A stretch of DNA of 64,000 nt from Enterobacter mori LMG 25706 (lineage in GTDB: Bacteria > Pseudomonadota > Gammaproteobacteria > Enterobacterales > Enterobacteriaceae), in contig NZ_GL890780.1 of assembly GCF_000211415.1 (NCBI RefSeq), positions 1-64,000 on the forward strand, written 5' to 3'. Made by a program: the position numbers and the translations under genes. The notes beneath the pieces were generated by a model, which saw nothing but the letters and a program-made list of their open reading frames with translations, was not told the origin of the DNA and did no database searches. Shown piece after piece: positions 1-10,964 of this stretch. Every line of letters begins with the position of its first letter. Positions within the stretch are counted from its first letter, which is position 1.

Positions 1-35
1 CAACGCGGCTTTCGCTCACCGTTGCGAGGTCCCGT

Positions 36-183
36 ATATTACGTTTTCCTCATTCAGAGTCAAGCAATTATTTTTACTTTTCTCTGTTGGCGTTCATCTC
101 TGAACCCCGCTAACCCGGCGGCTTGCAAGCCGTTGTTCCGTGTCAGTGGAGGCGCATTATAGGGAGTAATTCCGAAGCTGCAA
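36..183 (-). promoter_or_regulatory. Tandem rRNA operon promoters P1 and P2
   Basis: Reading leftward, P1 has a -35 TTGCAG (178-183), a 16-base spacer and a -10 TATAAT (156-161), followed by the GCGCCTCC discriminator typical of rrn P1. P2 has TTGACT (58-63), a 16-base spacer and TAATAT (36-41). In E. coli clpB lies directly upstream of rrsG in this orientation, so the 16S rRNA gene should begin just beyond position 1. Positions 1-306 hold no protein gene: only these promoters, the leader and the clpB terminator. Confidence 0.85.
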
Positions 184-265
184 GGATAAAGTGAAAATTA
201 TTTACTGACTGCTCACTTTCCAGGCAAAGCACCTCCCGAACCTCAATTTTCGCCTGGTTTTTAAA

Positions 266-295
266 CAAAAACGAGCCGCAAGCGGCTCGTTTTTG
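266..295 (-). terminator. clpB rho-independent terminator
   Basis: A perfect 9-bp GC-rich hairpin (ACGAGCCGC / GCGGCTCGT, 271-290) is followed, reading leftward, by a run of T. It lies immediately downstream of the clpB stop and separates clpB transcription from the rRNA promoters. Confidence 0.85.
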
Positions 296-306
296 CGTTT
301 TGTGAT

Positions 307-2880
307 TTACTGCACTGCCACAATGCGATCGTCGTTGGCTTCGAGACGGATAACTTTGCCAGGAATCAGCTCCCCGGAAAGGATCTGCTGCGCCAGCGGG
401 TTTTCGATCTGCTGCTGGATAGCTCGTTTCAATGGACGAGCCCCGTACACCGGGTCGTAACCATTCTCGCTCAGCAGCTTCAGCGCCTCGTCCGAGATGT
501 GGATTTCATATCCACGCTCTTCCAGACGTTTATACAGACGCTGCAGCTGGATCTGCGCAATCGACGCGATGTGTTTCTCACCCAGAGGATGGAAGACCAC
601 GACTTCATCAATACGGTTGATGAACTCCGGACGGAAGCTATGGCTGACCACACCGAGTACCAGATCCTTCATATGGCCGTAATCCAGCTCACCGAAGCGT
701 TCCTGAATCAAATCGGAACCCAGGTTCGACGTCATAATGACAACCGTATTACGGAAGTCGACCGTTCTCCCCTGCCCGTCGGTCAGTCGACCATCATCCA
801 GCACCTGCAGCAGAATGTTGAACACATCCGGGTGTGCTTTTTCCACTTCATCCAGCAGGATGACGGAGTAAGGGCGGCGACGGACCGCTTCTGTCAGATA
901 GCCCCCTTCTTCATAGCCGACATATCCCGGAGGCGCACCGACCAGACGCGAGACGGAGTGTTTCTCCATAAACTCGGACATGTCGATACGCACCATCGCG
1001 TCGTCGCTGTCGAACATAAAATTAGCCAGCGCTTTACACAGCTCGGTTTTACCGACACCGGTTGGCCCCAGGAACAGGAACGAACCGATTGGACGATTAG
1101 GATCGGAAAGCCCTGCACGGCTACGACGAATAGCGTTGGAAACAGCCTCAACCGCCTCGTTTTGCCCAATCACGCGATTGTGGAGATCCTGCTCCATGCG
1201 CAGCAGTTTCTCACGCTCGCCTTCCAGCATGCGTGCCACTGGAATACCGGTCCAGCGCGCCAGCACTTCAGCAATTTCTGCATCCGTCACTTTATTACGT
1301 AACAAGCGCATCGTTTTGCCTTCGGACTGCGTCGCAATCTCAAGCTGTTTCTCCAGCTCAGGGATTTTGCCGTACTGTAGTTCAGACATACGCGCCAGGT
1401 CACCGACGCGACGCGCCTGCTCAATGGCAATTTTTGCCTGTTCCAGCTCTGCTTTGATCGTCTGGGTGCCAGAAAGGGACGCTTTCTCCGCTTTCCACTC
1501 TTCTTCTAACTCAGAGTACTGACGTTCTTTATCGTCCAGCTCTTCGTTCAGCATATCCAGGCGTTTCTTACTGGCTTCATCAGACTCTTTCTTCAACGCC
1601 TGCTGTTCCAGCTTGAGCTGAATAATACGGCGGTCGAGACGGTCCAGCTCTTCCGGTTTCGAGTCAATCTGCATACGAATGCTTGATGCCGCTTCGTCGA
1701 TCAGGTCAATCGCTTTGTCCGGCAACTGACGGTCAGCAATATAACGATGTGAAAGCGTCGCTGCGGCCACGATTGCCGGGTCCGTAATCTGCACATGGTG
1801 GCGCAGCTCATAGCGCTCTTTCAGGCCACGCAGGATCGCGATGGTATCTTCAACGCTTGGCTCAGCAACAAACACTTTCTGGAAACGACGTTCAAGAGCA
1901 GCATCTTTCTCAATGTACTGACGGTACTCATCCAGAGTAGTTGCACCAACGCAGTGAAGTTCACCACGCGCCAGCGCAGGTTTCAGCATGTTCCCGGCAT
2001 CCATTGCGCCTTCTGCTTTACCTGCACCGACCATGGTGTGCAACTCGTCGATAAACAGAATGACGTTGCCTTCCTGTTTCGCCAGGTCGTTAAGCACGCC
2101 TTTAAGACGCTCTTCAAACTCGCCACGGTATTTCGCACCGGCCACCAGCGCGCCCATATCCAGCGCCAGCACGCGGCGGCCTTTCAGGCCCTCCGGCACT
2201 TCGCCGTTGACAATACGCTGCGCCAGCCCTTCAACAATGGCGGTTTTACCAACACCAGGTTCACCAATCAGCACCGGGTTGTTCTTGGTACGACGTTGCA
2301 GTACCTGGATAGTACGGCGAATTTCTTCGTCACGGCCGATCACCGGGTCAAGTTTGCCCTGTTCAGCACGCTCGGTCAGATCGACCGTAAATTTCTTCAA
2401 AGCCTGACGTTGGTCTTCGGCTCCCTGATCGTTCACGCTTTCACCTCCGCGCATTTTCTCAATCGCCTGAGTCACATTGGCGGTGGTTGCACCAGCAGAT
2501 TTCAGCAGGTCGGTTAAGGTACCGCGTGATTCAAGCGCCGCCAGAACAAAAAGCTCTGACGATATAAAGTTGTCACCACGTTTTTGCGCCAGCTTGTCGC
2601 AAAGGTTCAGCACGCGCACCAGATCCTGAGACGGTTGAACGTCACCACCGGTACCTTCTACCTGCGGTAAACGGCTCAGCGCCTGATCGATAGCGGTGCG
2701 TAACTGGCCAGCATTAATGCCAGCGGACGTTAATAAAGGACGTACCGATCCCCCTTCCTGATTCAGCAAGGCGCTCATTAAATGAAGAGGTTCGATAAAT
2801 TGGTTGTCGTGCCCCAGTGCGAGAGACTGGGCATCGGCGAGAGCAAGCTGGAATTTATTAGTAAGACGATCCAGACGCAT
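307..2880 (-). CDS. clpB: ClpB protein disaggregase (AAA+ chaperone)
   Basis: ClpB is an ATP-driven hexameric disaggregase that works with DnaK/DnaJ/GrpE to pull polypeptides out of aggregates in the cytoplasm. The 857-residue product has the N-terminal Clp-N repeats (about 1-145), NBD1 with Walker A GEPGVGKT and Walker B IDELH, the coiled-coil middle domain (about 410-520), and NBD2 with GPTGVGKT and LLDEVEKAH. It is near-identical to E. coli ClpB across its length. An in-frame GTG lies four codons upstream, but the ATG at 2880 has a GGAGGAG ribosome site at good spacing and matches the family start MRLDRL. An internal start giving the shorter ClpB isoform is likely, as in E. coli. A sigma-32 promoter precedes it. 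Confidence 0.98.
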   Translation of the reverse strand: MRLDRLTNKFQLALADAQSLALGHDNQFIEPLHLMSALLNQEGGSVRPLLTSAGINAGQLRTAIDQALSRLPQVEGTGGDVQPSQDLVRVLNLCDKLAQKRGDNFISSELFVLAALESRGTLTDLLKSAGATTANVTQAIEKMRGGESVNDQGAEDQRQALKKFTVDLTERAEQGKLDPVIGRDEEIRRTIQVLQRRTKNNPVLIGEPGVGKTAIVEGLAQRIVNGEVPEGLKGRRVLALDMGALVAGAKYRGEFEERLKGVLNDLAKQEGNVILFIDELHTMVGAGKAEGAMDAGNMLKPALARGELHCVGATTLDEYRQYIEKDAALERRFQKVFVAEPSVEDTIAILRGLKERYELRHHVQITDPAIVAAATLSHRYIADRQLPDKAIDLIDEAASSIRMQIDSKPEELDRLDRRIIQLKLEQQALKKESDEASKKRLDMLNEELDDKERQYSELEEEWKAEKASLSGTQTIKAELEQAKIAIEQARRVGDLARMSELQYGKIPELEKQLEIATQSEGKTMRLLRNKVTDAEIAEVLARWTGIPVARMLEGEREKLLRMEQDLHNRVIGQNEAVEAVSNAIRRSRAGLSDPNRPIGSFLFLGPTGVGKTELCKALANFMFDSDDAMVRIDMSEFMEKHSVSRLVGAPPGYVGYEEGGYLTEAVRRRPYSVILLDEVEKAHPDVFNILLQVLDDGRLTDGQGRTVDFRNTVVIMTSNLGSDLIQERFGELDYGHMKDLVLGVVSHSFRPEFINRIDEVVVFHPLGEKHIASIAQIQLQRLYKRLEERGYEIHISDEALKLLSENGYDPVYGARPLKRAIQQQIENPLAQQILSGELIPGKVIRLEANDDRIVAVQ

Positions 2881-2919
2881 AACTCCTCCCATTACAGGTC
2901 AAATTTGCTACTGGAGATT

Positions 2920-2947
2920 AAATGAGGTCATCCCTCAATTATTCAAG
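2920..2947 (-). promoter_or_regulatory. Sigma-32 heat-shock promoter of clpB
   Basis: Reading leftward: CTTGAAT (2941-2947), 13 bases, CCTCATTT (2920-2927). This matches the sigma-32 pattern CTTGAA-N13/14-CCCCATNT and stands about 40 bases before the clpB start. It agrees with known heat-shock control of clpB. Confidence 0.75.
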
Positions 2948-3009
2948 GTTAATGACCTGAATTATGTGAAAAGAAAACGGCACGTACCGGATCGTCTTGA
3001 TTCTTTAGG

Positions 3010-3741
3010 TTATATCAGCCAAATGAAACTTGCCATACGACCCGTCGTCTTGTCGCGGCGATAAGAGAAAAAATCACCCTTTTCGGTGAAGGTACAGCGA
3101 TCGCCGCCGAAGATCTGCGTTACGCCCACGTTATTCAGGCGCTGACGAGCGAGCGTGTAGATATCGGCCAGATATTTACCCCCTGAAGGCAGGAAGGCTT
3201 CCACTGCTTGCGGATCTTTTGCCATAAAGGCTTCGCGGACCTCTGGGCCCACTTCAAATGCGCGAGGACCAATGGCCGGGCCGAGCCAGGCGATGATATT
3301 GTCTGGCTCATCGTTAAAGCAGGCGACTGTTTCTTCCAGCACACCGTCACACAGACCACGCCAGCCCGCATGAGCTGCCGCGACTTCAGTGCCCGCACGG
3401 TTACAGAACAGAACCGGCAGGCAGTCAGCGGTCATCACGGCGCACACCGTTCCTGGCGTGTTGCTGTAGGAGGCATCGGCACGTTTAGACGCATAGGGTT
3501 CCCCCGACAGCATCAACACATCCTTGCCGTGAACCTGCTCAAGCCAGACAGGTTTAGACGGTAACTTGCCCGCAGCAAACAGACGTTTACGGTTTTCTTC
3601 AACGTGTTCCAGGTTGTCACCACAGTGCGCGCCGAGGTTCAACGACTCCCACGCCCCCTGGCTCACACCGCCGATTCGGGTCGAACTGCAGGCAGCCACG
3701 CCTTCCGGCAGCGGCCACTCCGGAACAATCAGTTTGGTCAT
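3010..3741 (-). CDS. pgeF: Multicopper-oxidase-like purine nucleoside phosphorylase / laccase-domain protein YfiH (PgeF)
   Basis: This 243-residue protein belongs to the DUF152/YfiH family. Family members were called polyphenol oxidases; later work assigns purine nucleoside phosphorylase activity and, in E. coli, editing of peptidoglycan precursors. The zinc ligands are present: His71, Cys107 (TADCLPVL) and His124 (AAHAGWRG). The start ATG overlaps the rluD stop by four bases (ATGA), so the two genes are translationally coupled, as in E. coli. Length and motifs are complete; nothing is odd. Confidence 0.95.
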   Translation of the reverse strand: MTKLIVPEWPLPEGVAACSSTRIGGVSQGAWESLNLGAHCGDNLEHVEENRKRLFAAGKLPSKPVWLEQVHGKDVLMLSGEPYASKRADASYSNTPGTVCAVMTADCLPVLFCNRAGTEVAAAHAGWRGLCDGVLEETVACFNDEPDNIIAWLGPAIGPRAFEVGPEVREAFMAKDPQAVEAFLPSGGKYLADIYTLARQRLNNVGVTQIFGGDRCTFTEKGDFFSYRRDKTTGRMASFIWLI

Positions 3742-4718
3742 AACCAGTCCACGTGATCCTTATGTTCTTCAAAGTCAGCGCGCATGGCGTCGATAAGTTC
3801 CACCATATCCTGTGGGATCGGCGCATGCCATTCCATCTGAATCCCCGTAATCGGGTGGTAAAGACGCAGCATGGTTGCGTGCAGTGCCTGACGGTCAAAC
3901 TTACGCAGTACAGAAATGAACTCATCAGACGCGCCTTTTGGCGGACGTGGACGACCACCGTAGACCTGATCCCCCACCAGCGGATGGGTAATGTGCGCCA
4001 TATGCACGCGGATCTGGTGAGTACGGCCGGTTTCCAAACGCAGACGCAGGCGCGTATGTATGCGGAAATGTTCCATGATGCGGTAGTGCGTCACCGCTGG
4101 TTTACCCATCGGGTGCACCGACATATGGGTACGTTTGGTCGGGTGGCGACTGATAGGCTCTTCAACCGTGCCGCCAGAGGTCATATGACCAATGGCTACT
4201 GCTTCATACTCACGGGTGATTTCGCGCAGCTGCAGGGATTCCACCAGACGAGTCTGAGCAGGAACAGTCTTTGCCACTACCATCAGACCCGTGGTGTCTT
4301 TATCCAGACGGTGCACAATACCGGCGCGCGGTACATCTACGATTGGCGGATAATAATGGAGAAGTGCGTTAAGTACCGTACCGTCAGGATTCCCCGCGCC
4401 CGGATGAACAACCAGGTCGCGCGGCTTGTTGATCACCAGAATGTCATCATCTTCATAGACGATGTCCAGTGGGATATCCTGCGGCTCGAAGCGGATTTCC
4501 TCTTCGATTTCAGCATTGATGGCGACAGCTTCCCCACCTAACACTTTCTCTTTTGGTTTGTCCCAGATCTTGCCGTTTACCATCACGCGCTGGTCAAGGA
4601 TCCATTCTTTTATGCGTGAACGCGAATAATCAGGGAACAATTCGGCCAAAGCCTGATCTAAGCGTTGACCGAGCTGATTTTCGGAGACTGTTGCGGTGAG
4701 TTCTACTCGTTGTGCCAT
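3738..4718 (-). CDS. rluD: 23S rRNA pseudouridine(1911/1915/1917) synthase RluD
   Basis: RluD makes three pseudouridines in helix 69 of 23S rRNA, which is needed for normal ribosome assembly and termination. The 326-residue product has an N-terminal S4 RNA-binding domain (about 18-90) and the RluA-type catalytic core with the signature HRLDKDTTG, in which Asp139 is the catalytic residue. It is first in a two-gene unit with pgeF and is divergent from bamD, with 131 bases between the starts holding both promoters. Confidence 0.98.
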   Translation of the reverse strand: MAQRVELTATVSENQLGQRLDQALAELFPDYSRSRIKEWILDQRVMVNGKIWDKPKEKVLGGEAVAINAEIEEEIRFEPQDIPLDIVYEDDDILVINKPRDLVVHPGAGNPDGTVLNALLHYYPPIVDVPRAGIVHRLDKDTTGLMVVAKTVPAQTRLVESLQLREITREYEAVAIGHMTSGGTVEEPISRHPTKRTHMSVHPMGKPAVTHYRIMEHFRIHTRLRLRLETGRTHQIRVHMAHITHPLVGDQVYGGRPRPPKGASDEFISVLRKFDRQALHATMLRLYHPITGIQMEWHAPIPQDMVELIDAMRADFEEHKDHVDWL

Positions 4719-4849
4719 AAACTGCTTCTTCGTTTAACGTTGGGTTTTACGGCTTTGCCGTTTAATATAGTGTGCTATTGTAGCTGGTCTTAATCGGGAG
4801 CAGGAACAGAGTTTCTCCCGGACAAACATTTGAGGAAAGTCAAAACGTC

Positions 4850-5587
4850 ATGACGCGCATGAAATATCTGGTGGCAGCGGCCACGTTGAGCCTGGCTTTG
4901 GTGGGCTGCTCCGGTTCAAATGAACAGGTCCCTGACAATCCGCCGAATGAAATCTATGCGACTGCACAACAAAAGTTGCAGGACGGTAACTGGAAACAGG
5001 CGATAACGCAACTGGAAGCGTTGGATAATCGCTATCCATTTGGTCCCTATTCACAGCAGGTACAGTTAGATCTTATCTACGCGTACTATAAAAATGCCGA
5101 TCTTCCGCTGGCTCAGGCCACCATCGATCGCTTCATGCGTCTGAACCCAACTCATCCTAACATCGATTATGTCATGTATATGCGCGGACTGACCAACATG
5201 GCGTTGGATGATAGTGCGCTGCAGGGCTTCTTCGGCGTGGATCGTTCTGACCGTGACCCGCAGCACGCACGTGATGCCTTCAATGACTTCTCCAAGCTGG
5301 TGCGCGGCTACCCGAACAGTCAGTACATTACCGATGCCACCAAGCGTCTGGTGTTCCTGAAAGATCGTCTGGCGAAATATGAATACTCCGTGGCTGAGTA
5401 CTACACCCGCCGTGGCGCTTGGGTTGCCGTGGTTAACCGTGTTGAAGGTATGCTGCGTGACTACCCGGACACTCAGGCAACGCGCGATGGCCTGAAGCTG
5501 ATGGAAAATGCCTATCGTCAGATGCAGATGACTTCGCAGGCTGAAAAAGTCGCGAAAATCATCGCCGCGAACAGCAGCAACACCTGA
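4850..5587 (+). CDS. bamD: Outer membrane assembly lipoprotein BamD
   Basis: BamD is the essential lipoprotein of the BAM complex that inserts beta-barrel proteins into the outer membrane. The 245-residue precursor starts with a short signal peptide ending in the lipobox LVGC (lipidated Cys20), followed by about five tetratricopeptide repeats. It matches the E. coli length exactly. The ATG at 4850 was kept because it gives the family start MTRMKYLV. It is transcribed alone, divergent from rluD, and ends at a strong terminator. Confidence 0.97.
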   Translation: MTRMKYLVAAATLSLALVGCSGSNEQVPDNPPNEIYATAQQKLQDGNWKQAITQLEALDNRYPFGPYSQQVQLDLIYAYYKNADLPLAQATIDRFMRLNPTHPNIDYVMYMRGLTNMALDDSALQGFFGVDRSDRDPQHARDAFNDFSKLVRGYPNSQYITDATKRLVFLKDRLAKYEYSVAEYYTRRGAWVAVVNRVEGMLRDYPDTQATRDGLKLMENAYRQMQMTSQAEKVAKIIAANSSNT

Positions 5588-5603
5588 CAGAAGCGTTAAT
5601 GCA

Positions 5604-5633
5604 AATCGGCAGCCTCAGGGCTGCCGATTTTTT
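5604..5633 (+). terminator. bamD terminator
   Basis: A 9-bp hairpin (AATCGGCAG / CTGCCGATT) is followed by TTTTT, 16 bases after the bamD stop. Confidence 0.85.
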
Positions 5634-5778
5634 ATTCATTTCTGTCACCCGCTGAAGCGCTTTAGCCTCAACACATCCCATCAACTATGGCCCCAATTTT
5701 TGTCTTCGACAAGGTAAATCTCACCTCTTCCTGCCCTGACTCACAAAAAAGATTCCCTGACAAAAAGCGACAAAATAA

Positions 5779-6198
<420 letters not shown>

Positions 6199-6220
6199 TC
6201 CTTTAAATTGAGTGTACCGC

Positions 6221-6246
6221 CAACGCGCCTTCGGGCGCGTTTTTTA
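6221..6246 (+). terminator. raiA terminator
   Basis: Hairpin AACGCGCC-TTCG-GGCGCGTT with a UUCG tetraloop followed by T5, 22 bases after raiA. Confidence 0.85.
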
Positions 6247-6302
6247 TTGACAGGGTGAAAACAGTACGGGTACTTTAACGGTATCAATTTCAGGATGACT
6301 TT

Positions 6303-6350
6303 ATGAAACTTACGCCGTTCTTCTTCGCATTCTTTTTTACCTTCCCCTGA
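6303..6350 (+). CDS. pheL: pheA leader peptide PheL
   Basis: This encodes a 15-residue attenuator peptide, MKLTPFFFAFFFTFP, with seven phenylalanines. Ribosome stalling at these codons when charged tRNA-Phe is scarce prevents formation of the downstream terminator and lets pheA be transcribed. E. coli PheL has the same length and Phe pattern. The preceding AGGA ribosome site and the attenuator hairpin 48 bases after the stop complete the unit. Confidence 0.93.
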   Translation: MKLTPFFFAFFFTFP

Positions 6351-6397
6351 CTGGGAGGCGTTTCGTCGTGTGATAAAGAATGCGAAGACGAACAACA

Positions 6398-6426
6398 AGG
6401 CCTCCCACAGCGGGAGGCCTTTTTTA
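6398..6426 (+). terminator. pheA attenuator terminator
   Basis: Hairpin AGGCCTCCC-ACAGC-GGGAGGCCT followed by T6. The alternative pairing partner (CTGGGAGGCG, 6351-6360) lies directly after the pheL stop, as expected for Phe-tRNA-controlled attenuation. Confidence 0.88.
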
Positions 6427-6457
6427 TTGATAACGATAAAACGAGACAGGCAACACT

Positions 6458-7618
6458 ATGACACCGGAAAACCCGTTACTGGATCTGCGCGTAAAAATCA
6501 GCGCGCTGGACGAGAAATTACTGGCGCTGTTAGCCGAACGCCGTGCCCTCGCCGTCGAGGTGGGTAAAGCCAAGCTGGACTCTCACCGCCCCGTGCGCGA
6601 TATCGACCGCGAGCGCGATTTACTGGAACGGTTGATTCAGCTCGGCAAAGCGCATCATCTTGATGCCCACTACATCACCCGTCTGTTCCAGCTCATCATC
6701 GAAGATTCCGTTCTGACCCAGCAAGCATTGCTCCAGCAGCATCTGAACAAAACCAACCCGCACTCTGCACGCGTCGCGTTCCTCGGTCCAAAAGGCTCCT
6801 ACTCCCACCTGGCTGCGCGCCAGTACGCAGCCCGCCATTTCGAAGAGTTCATTGAGAGCGGATGTGCGAAGTTTGCTGATATTTTCAATCAGGTAGAAAC
6901 CGGCCAGGCAGATTACGCCGTGGTGCCTATTGAGAACACCAGTTCCGGCGCCATCAATGATGTCTACGATCTGCTCCAGCACACCAGCCTGTCGCTGGTT
7001 GGCGAGCTGACAATCCCAATCGACCACTGCGTGCTGGTCTCCGGCTCAACCGACCTGAGCAAGATCGAAACGGTTTACAGCCATCCTCAACCGTTCCAAC
7101 AGTGCAGCCAGTTCCTGAACCGCTATCCGAACTGGAAAATTGAGTACACCGAAAGCACCTCGGCGGCGATGGAAAAAGTGGCGCAGGCTAACTCTCCAAC
7201 CGTCGCCGCGCTCGGCAGCGAAGCGGGTGGCGCGCTGTATGGCCTGCAGGTGCTTGAACGCAATCTGGCAAACCAGACGCAAAACATCACCCGTTTCGTG
7301 GTGCTGGCGCGTAAAGCGATTGATGTCTCGGATCAGGTTCCGGCAAAAACGACCCTGCTTATGGCTACCGGCCAGCAGGCAGGCGCACTGGTTGAAGCAC
7401 TGTTGGTACTGCGTAATCACAATCTGATCATGACAAAGCTGGAATCACGTCCGATCCACGGTAATCCGTGGGAAGAGATGTTCTACCTCGATATCCAGGC
7501 CAACCTGGAATCTGCATCCATGCAGAAAGCCCTGCGCGAACTTGGCGAAATCACGCGCTCCATGAAAGTGCTGGGCTGCTATCCGAGCGAGAACGTGGTC
7601 CCGGTTGACCCGGCTTAA
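6458..7618 (+). CDS. pheA: Bifunctional chorismate mutase / prephenate dehydratase
   Basis: PheA converts chorismate to prephenate and then to phenylpyruvate, the committed steps of phenylalanine synthesis. The 386-residue protein has an AroQ chorismate mutase domain (1-100), the dehydratase domain (about 105-285, with the TRF motif in ITRFVVLA), and a C-terminal ACT domain (about 299-386) with GALV and ESRP, the phenylalanine feedback site. It is controlled by the pheL attenuator. Its stop codon overlaps the end of the opposing SMP-30 gene, so no pheA terminator can lie between them. Confidence 0.98.
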   Translation: MTPENPLLDLRVKISALDEKLLALLAERRALAVEVGKAKLDSHRPVRDIDRERDLLERLIQLGKAHHLDAHYITRLFQLIIEDSVLTQQALLQQHLNKTNPHSARVAFLGPKGSYSHLAARQYAARHFEEFIESGCAKFADIFNQVETGQADYAVVPIENTSSGAINDVYDLLQHTSLSLVGELTIPIDHCVLVSGSTDLSKIETVYSHPQPFQQCSQFLNRYPNWKIEYTESTSAAMEKVAQANSPTVAALGSEAGGALYGLQVLERNLANQTQNITRFVVLARKAIDVSDQVPAKTTLLMATGQQAGALVEALLVLRNHNLIMTKLESRPIHGNPWEEMFYLDIQANLESASMQKALRELGEITRSMKVLGCYPSENVVPVDPA

Positions 7619-8487
7619 TGTTCAATAAATCGACTTTTCTTCATCCCTGCCACGCTGACGGGCAAGGTGAAGATGGCACCGGAGAGGGGGTATTTCGCCA
7701 CCTCTTCCGCATCCATATTTTCCCGCGTGGTGGTAATAAACAGCGTTTTCATGTCATCACCGCCAAAACAGACCATCGTCGGGCAACGTACCGGCATGCG
7801 GTATTCTTCAAGTTGCTCCCCTTGCGGTGAAAAACGGGCAATACGCCAGCCGTCAAACAGCGCGCTCCAGTAGCAGCCTTCCTCATCCATAGCCGCACCG
7901 TCGGGTATGCCTTCCCCCTCGTTAAACCGGCGAAACGCCTCGCGCTTGCCGGGTTCGCCCTGCTCATCAAGCGGCGTACGGTAGATCACGCCGTTTGGCG
8001 TGTCTGAGGTAAACATCCACTGCTTGTCCGGACTAAACGCTAAGCCGTTATGCCCGTGAATATCACACTGGATCACTTTCGGCGTCAGGTCGTTATCGAT
8101 ACGCATCAGCATGGCACCGTTATAATCTCCCGGCCCCCAGAAGGTGCCTGCATAGAACCGTCCCAGATGGTCGGTACCCCCGTCGTTAAAACGAGCAAGC
8201 TGCGGGTTGGACGGGTTATCGCACACCTTGCGCCGGAGCAGACCGTGTTTATCGGTCAGCCAGATCCCCGTACGCATCGCCACAATAAACCCACCACGCT
8301 CGCGCAGCGCGAAACAGCCCACCTCTTCGTGAAAAGAGAGCACGGTGTGTTCTGCCGTGGGCAGATGATAACGATGGATCTCCCCTTCCAGAATATCCGC
8401 CCAGTAGAGTGCATTCTCTTCCGCACTCCACGTCGGGCACTCTGGCAAATGTCCGGTGTAATTCAACAGCAGCTGCGGTTCAGCCAT
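7615..8487 (-). CDS. SMP-30/gluconolactonase/LRE family lactonase
   Basis: This is a 290-residue six-bladed beta-propeller of the SMP-30/regucalcin family, whose members hydrolyse sugar lactones using a divalent metal. Family motifs visible are the N-terminal metal-ligand region (ECPTW, Glu16), [11 protein letters not shown], and [12 protein letters not shown]. The exact substrate cannot be told from the sequence. It is not present between tyrA and pheA in E. coli K-12, so this is a lineage-specific gene. It starts 60 bases after tyrA, just behind tyrA's own terminator hairpin, with GGGGA as ribosome site, and it overlaps the pheA stop tail to tail. Expression may depend on read-through from aroF-tyrA. 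Confidence 0.9.
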   Translation of the reverse strand: MAEPQLLLNYTGHLPECPTWSAEENALYWADILEGEIHRYHLPTAEHTVLSFHEEVGCFALRERGGFIVAMRTGIWLTDKHGLLRRKVCDNPSNPQLARFNDGGTDHLGRFYAGTFWGPGDYNGAMLMRIDNDLTPKVIQCDIHGHNGLAFSPDKQWMFTSDTPNGVIYRTPLDEQGEPGKREAFRRFNEGEGIPDGAAMDEEGCYWSALFDGWRIARFSPQGEQLEEYRMPVRCPTMVCFGGDDMKTLFITTTRENMDAEEVAKYPLSGAIFTLPVSVAGMKKSRFIEH

Positions 8488-8504
8488 GACAAGTCCCCAA
8501 AATG

Positions 8505-8528
8505 AAAAAAGCCAGCAACGCTGGCTTT
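8505..8528 (-). terminator. aroF-tyrA terminator hairpin
   Basis: Leftward AAAGCCAGC-GTT-GCTGGCTTT followed by more T, 20 bases after the tyrA stop and about 18 bases before the SMP-30 start codon. Confidence 0.75.
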
Positions 8529-8547
8529 CAGTATATACATCATCGCC

Positions 8548-9669
8548 TTACTGGCGACTGTCATTTGCCTGACGCAACAGCGTGCGGCTTTCACTCTGGA
8601 AACGCGTGGCGTAATCGCCGAACCAGTGCTCTACCTTACGGAAGCTGTCGATAAACGCCTGCTTGTCTCCGTGCTCCAGCAGCGTAATAGCTTCGCCAAA
8701 GCGCTGATAGTAGCGCTTGATCAGCGCCAGGTTGTTTTCGGAGGACATAATAATGTCCGCGTAAAGCTGTGGATCCTGAGCAAACAGGCGCCCGACCATC
8801 GCCAGTTCCAGACGATAGATAGGTGAAGAGAGCGCCAGCAGTTGTTCAAGCTGCACGTTCTCTTCCGCCAGATGCAGACCATAGGCAAAGGTTGCAAAGT
8901 GGCGCAGCGCCTGAATGAAGGCCATGTTCTGGTCGTGCTCAACTGCGCTACTGCGGTGCAGTCGCGCCCCCCACACCTGAATTTGTTCCAGGAACCACTG
9001 GTATGCTTCCGGCTGACGCCCATCACAGTAGACGACTACCTGCTTCGCCAGACTGCCACTGTCCGGACCAAACATCGGGTGCAGACCCAGTACCGGGCCC
9101 GTATGCGCAGCCAGCATCGCCTGCAGCGGACCATTTTTGACGGAAGCCAGATCCACCAGAATGCAATCATCCGGTAAAGAAGGAAGCTTCCCGATGATCT
9201 GCTCCGTCACGTGGATCGGGACGCTGACAATAACCATTCCGGCATCTTTCATGAGTTCCGGGGCATGCTCCCAGTCTTCTTTTTCCAGAATGCGTACCTG
9301 GTAGCCAGAAAGCGTCAGCATTTTTTCAAACAGACGGCCCATCTGACCGCCGCCGCCGACAATCACTACCGGGCGCAGCGAAGGACAAAGGGTTTTGAAG
9401 CCTTTGTCATTTTCACTGGAGTAAGATTCGCGCATCACGCGGCGCAGGACATCTTCAATTAAATCCGGAGAAACGCCCAGCGCCTGAGCCTCTTTACGGC
9501 GGGAGGCGAGCATAGAGGCTTCGCGTTCCGGGACGTAAATCGGCAGGCCGTATTTGCTTTTGACCTCACCGACTTCAGCAACCAGCGCCATGCGGCGCGC
9601 CAGCAGGTCCAGCAGCGCCTTATCCACTTCATCAATTTGATCGCGTAATGCGGTCAATTCAGCAACCAT
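8548..9669 (-). CDS. tyrA: Bifunctional chorismate mutase / prephenate dehydrogenase
   Basis: TyrA makes 4-hydroxyphenylpyruvate for tyrosine synthesis. The 373-residue protein joins an N-terminal AroQ chorismate mutase (about 1-90) to an NAD-dependent prephenate dehydrogenase with a Rossmann motif ([12 protein letters not shown], about 101-112) and the conserved LGLHPMFGP segment. It is full length. It is the second gene of aroF-tyrA, ten bases after aroF, so both answer to TyrR and tyrosine. Confidence 0.98.
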   Translation of the reverse strand: MVAELTALRDQIDEVDKALLDLLARRMALVAEVGEVKSKYGLPIYVPEREASMLASRRKEAQALGVSPDLIEDVLRRVMRESYSSENDKGFKTLCPSLRPVVIVGGGGQMGRLFEKMLTLSGYQVRILEKEDWEHAPELMKDAGMVIVSVPIHVTEQIIGKLPSLPDDCILVDLASVKNGPLQAMLAAHTGPVLGLHPMFGPDSGSLAKQVVVYCDGRQPEAYQWFLEQIQVWGARLHRSSAVEHDQNMAFIQALRHFATFAYGLHLAEENVQLEQLLALSSPIYRLELAMVGRLFAQDPQLYADIIMSSENNLALIKRYYQRFGEAITLLEHGDKQAFIDSFRKVEHWFGDYATRFQSESRTLLRQANDSRQ

Positions 9670-9679
9670 AACTACCCTC

Positions 9680-10750
9680 TTAAGCCAGACGCGTCGCCAG
9701 CTGGCCGTTCAAATCTTTGTGGATCTCACGCAGCAGCGCATCGGTGGTTTCCCAGCTGATGCAGGCATCCGTAACGGAGACGCCATGCTTCATTGCGCTA
9801 CGCGGTTGTTCCGATGACTGATTGCCTTCATGAATGTTGCTCTCAATCATCAGGCCGATAATGGAACGGTTGCCATCTTTAATCTGTGCGATCACCGATT
9901 CCGCAACCGCAGGCTGGCGACGATAATCTTTATTCGAATTACCATGACTGCAATCTACCATCAGCGCCGGGCGCAGTCCTGCCTGTTCCATCTCTTTTTC
10001 ACACTGCGCGACATCAGCCGGGCTGTAGTTTGGTGCTTTACCGCCGCGCAGGATCACATGGCCATCGGGGTTGCCCTGCGTTTGCAGCAGGCACACCTGG
10101 CCCGCCTGGTTGATACCGACAAAACGGTGCGGCATTGCGGCAGCGCGCATCGCGTTAATCGCCGTCGCCAGACTGCCATCGGTACCATTTTTAAAACCGA
10201 CCGGCATCGACAGGCCAGACGCCATCTCGCGGTGGGTTTGTGATTCCGTGGTACGCGCACCAATCGCAGACCAGCTGAACAGATCGCCCAGGTACTGCGG
10301 GCTGTTCGGATCCAGCGCTTCGGTAGCCAGCGGCAGCCCCATGCTCACCAGTTCCACCAGCAGGCGACGCGCAATTTTCAGTCCTGCTTCCACATCAAAC
10401 GAGCCATCCATGTGCGGATCATTAATCAACCCTTTCCAGCCCACGGTAGTACGTGGCTTCTCAAAATAGACGCGCATCACGAGATAGAGGCTATCGCTGA
10501 CCTCCTCCGCTAATGCTTTAAATCGACGAGCGTACTCAATGGCGGTTTCAGGATCGTGAATGGAACAAGGACCGCAAACCACCAGCAGGCGCGGATCGCG
10601 GCCAGCGATGATGTCAGAAATGGTCTGGCGCGAGTGCTCGATTTGAGCTTCCTGCGCAATGCTCAGCGGAAATTCCGCTTTAAGCTGATCCGGGGTGATT
10701 AATACCTGTTCGTCAGTGATATGTACGTTATTCAGCGCGTCTTTTTGCAT
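9680..10750 (-). CDS. aroF: 3-deoxy-7-phosphoheptulonate (DAHP) synthase, Tyr-sensitive
   Basis: AroF condenses phosphoenolpyruvate with erythrose 4-phosphate, the first step of the shikimate pathway; this isozyme is inhibited by tyrosine. The 356-residue product matches E. coli AroF in length and along its whole sequence ([32 protein letters not shown]). A longer reading with an upstream ATG at 10831 is possible, but the family start is MQKDALNN at 10750, preceded by GGAT at usable spacing. TyrR boxes lie upstream and tyrA follows. Confidence 0.97.
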   Translation of the reverse strand: MQKDALNNVHITDEQVLITPDQLKAEFPLSIAQEAQIEHSRQTISDIIAGRDPRLLVVCGPCSIHDPETAIEYARRFKALAEEVSDSLYLVMRVYFEKPRTTVGWKGLINDPHMDGSFDVEAGLKIARRLLVELVSMGLPLATEALDPNSPQYLGDLFSWSAIGARTTESQTHREMASGLSMPVGFKNGTDGSLATAINAMRAAAMPHRFVGINQAGQVCLLQTQGNPDGHVILRGGKAPNYSPADVAQCEKEMEQAGLRPALMVDCSHGNSNKDYRRQPAVAESVIAQIKDGNRSIIGLMIESNIHEGNQSSEQPRSAMKHGVSVTDACISWETTDALLREIHKDLNGQLATRLA

Positions 10751-10845
10751 GATGGCGATCCTGTCAAGCTCGTTTGCGATAGTTGGTTTTCCTCGAAGAG
10801 GTGAAACCACCATACCATAAAAAGTAAACATTTCAATCCAAAATA

Positions 10846-10863
10846 CGTAAACATTAGTTTACA
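10846..10863 (-). promoter_or_regulatory. TyrR box (strong) of aroF-tyrA
   Basis: CGTAAA-N6-TTTACA matches the TyrR palindrome TGTAAA-N6-TTTACA with one mismatch. A weaker half-matching copy lies at about 10822-10839, nearer the gene. Confidence 0.75.
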
Positions 10864-10898
10864 CCAGCCAATTTATTGCAAAAATAAGCCGATAAAAA

Positions 10899-10916
10899 CG
10901 TAAACTTTAAATTACA
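10899..10916 (-). promoter_or_regulatory. Second TyrR box of aroF-tyrA
   Basis: CGTAAA-N6-ATTACA, two mismatches to the TyrR palindrome, about 35 bases upstream of the strong box. E. coli aroF also has three TyrR boxes in this arrangement. Confidence 0.6.
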
Positions 10917-10964
10917 GACGGATTTTCATTAGCCAGGCTATGCTGAAGAAAAAGGAGAATGGCT

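Noticed and set aside
499-1302. Long rightward frame opposite clpB
   Set aside because: Antisense shadow of a highly conserved gene, with no ribosome site or family match.
10751-10831. Upstream extension of aroF (start at 10831)
   Set aside because: Adds 27 residues absent in the family and crosses the promoter region; the family start at 10750 is better.
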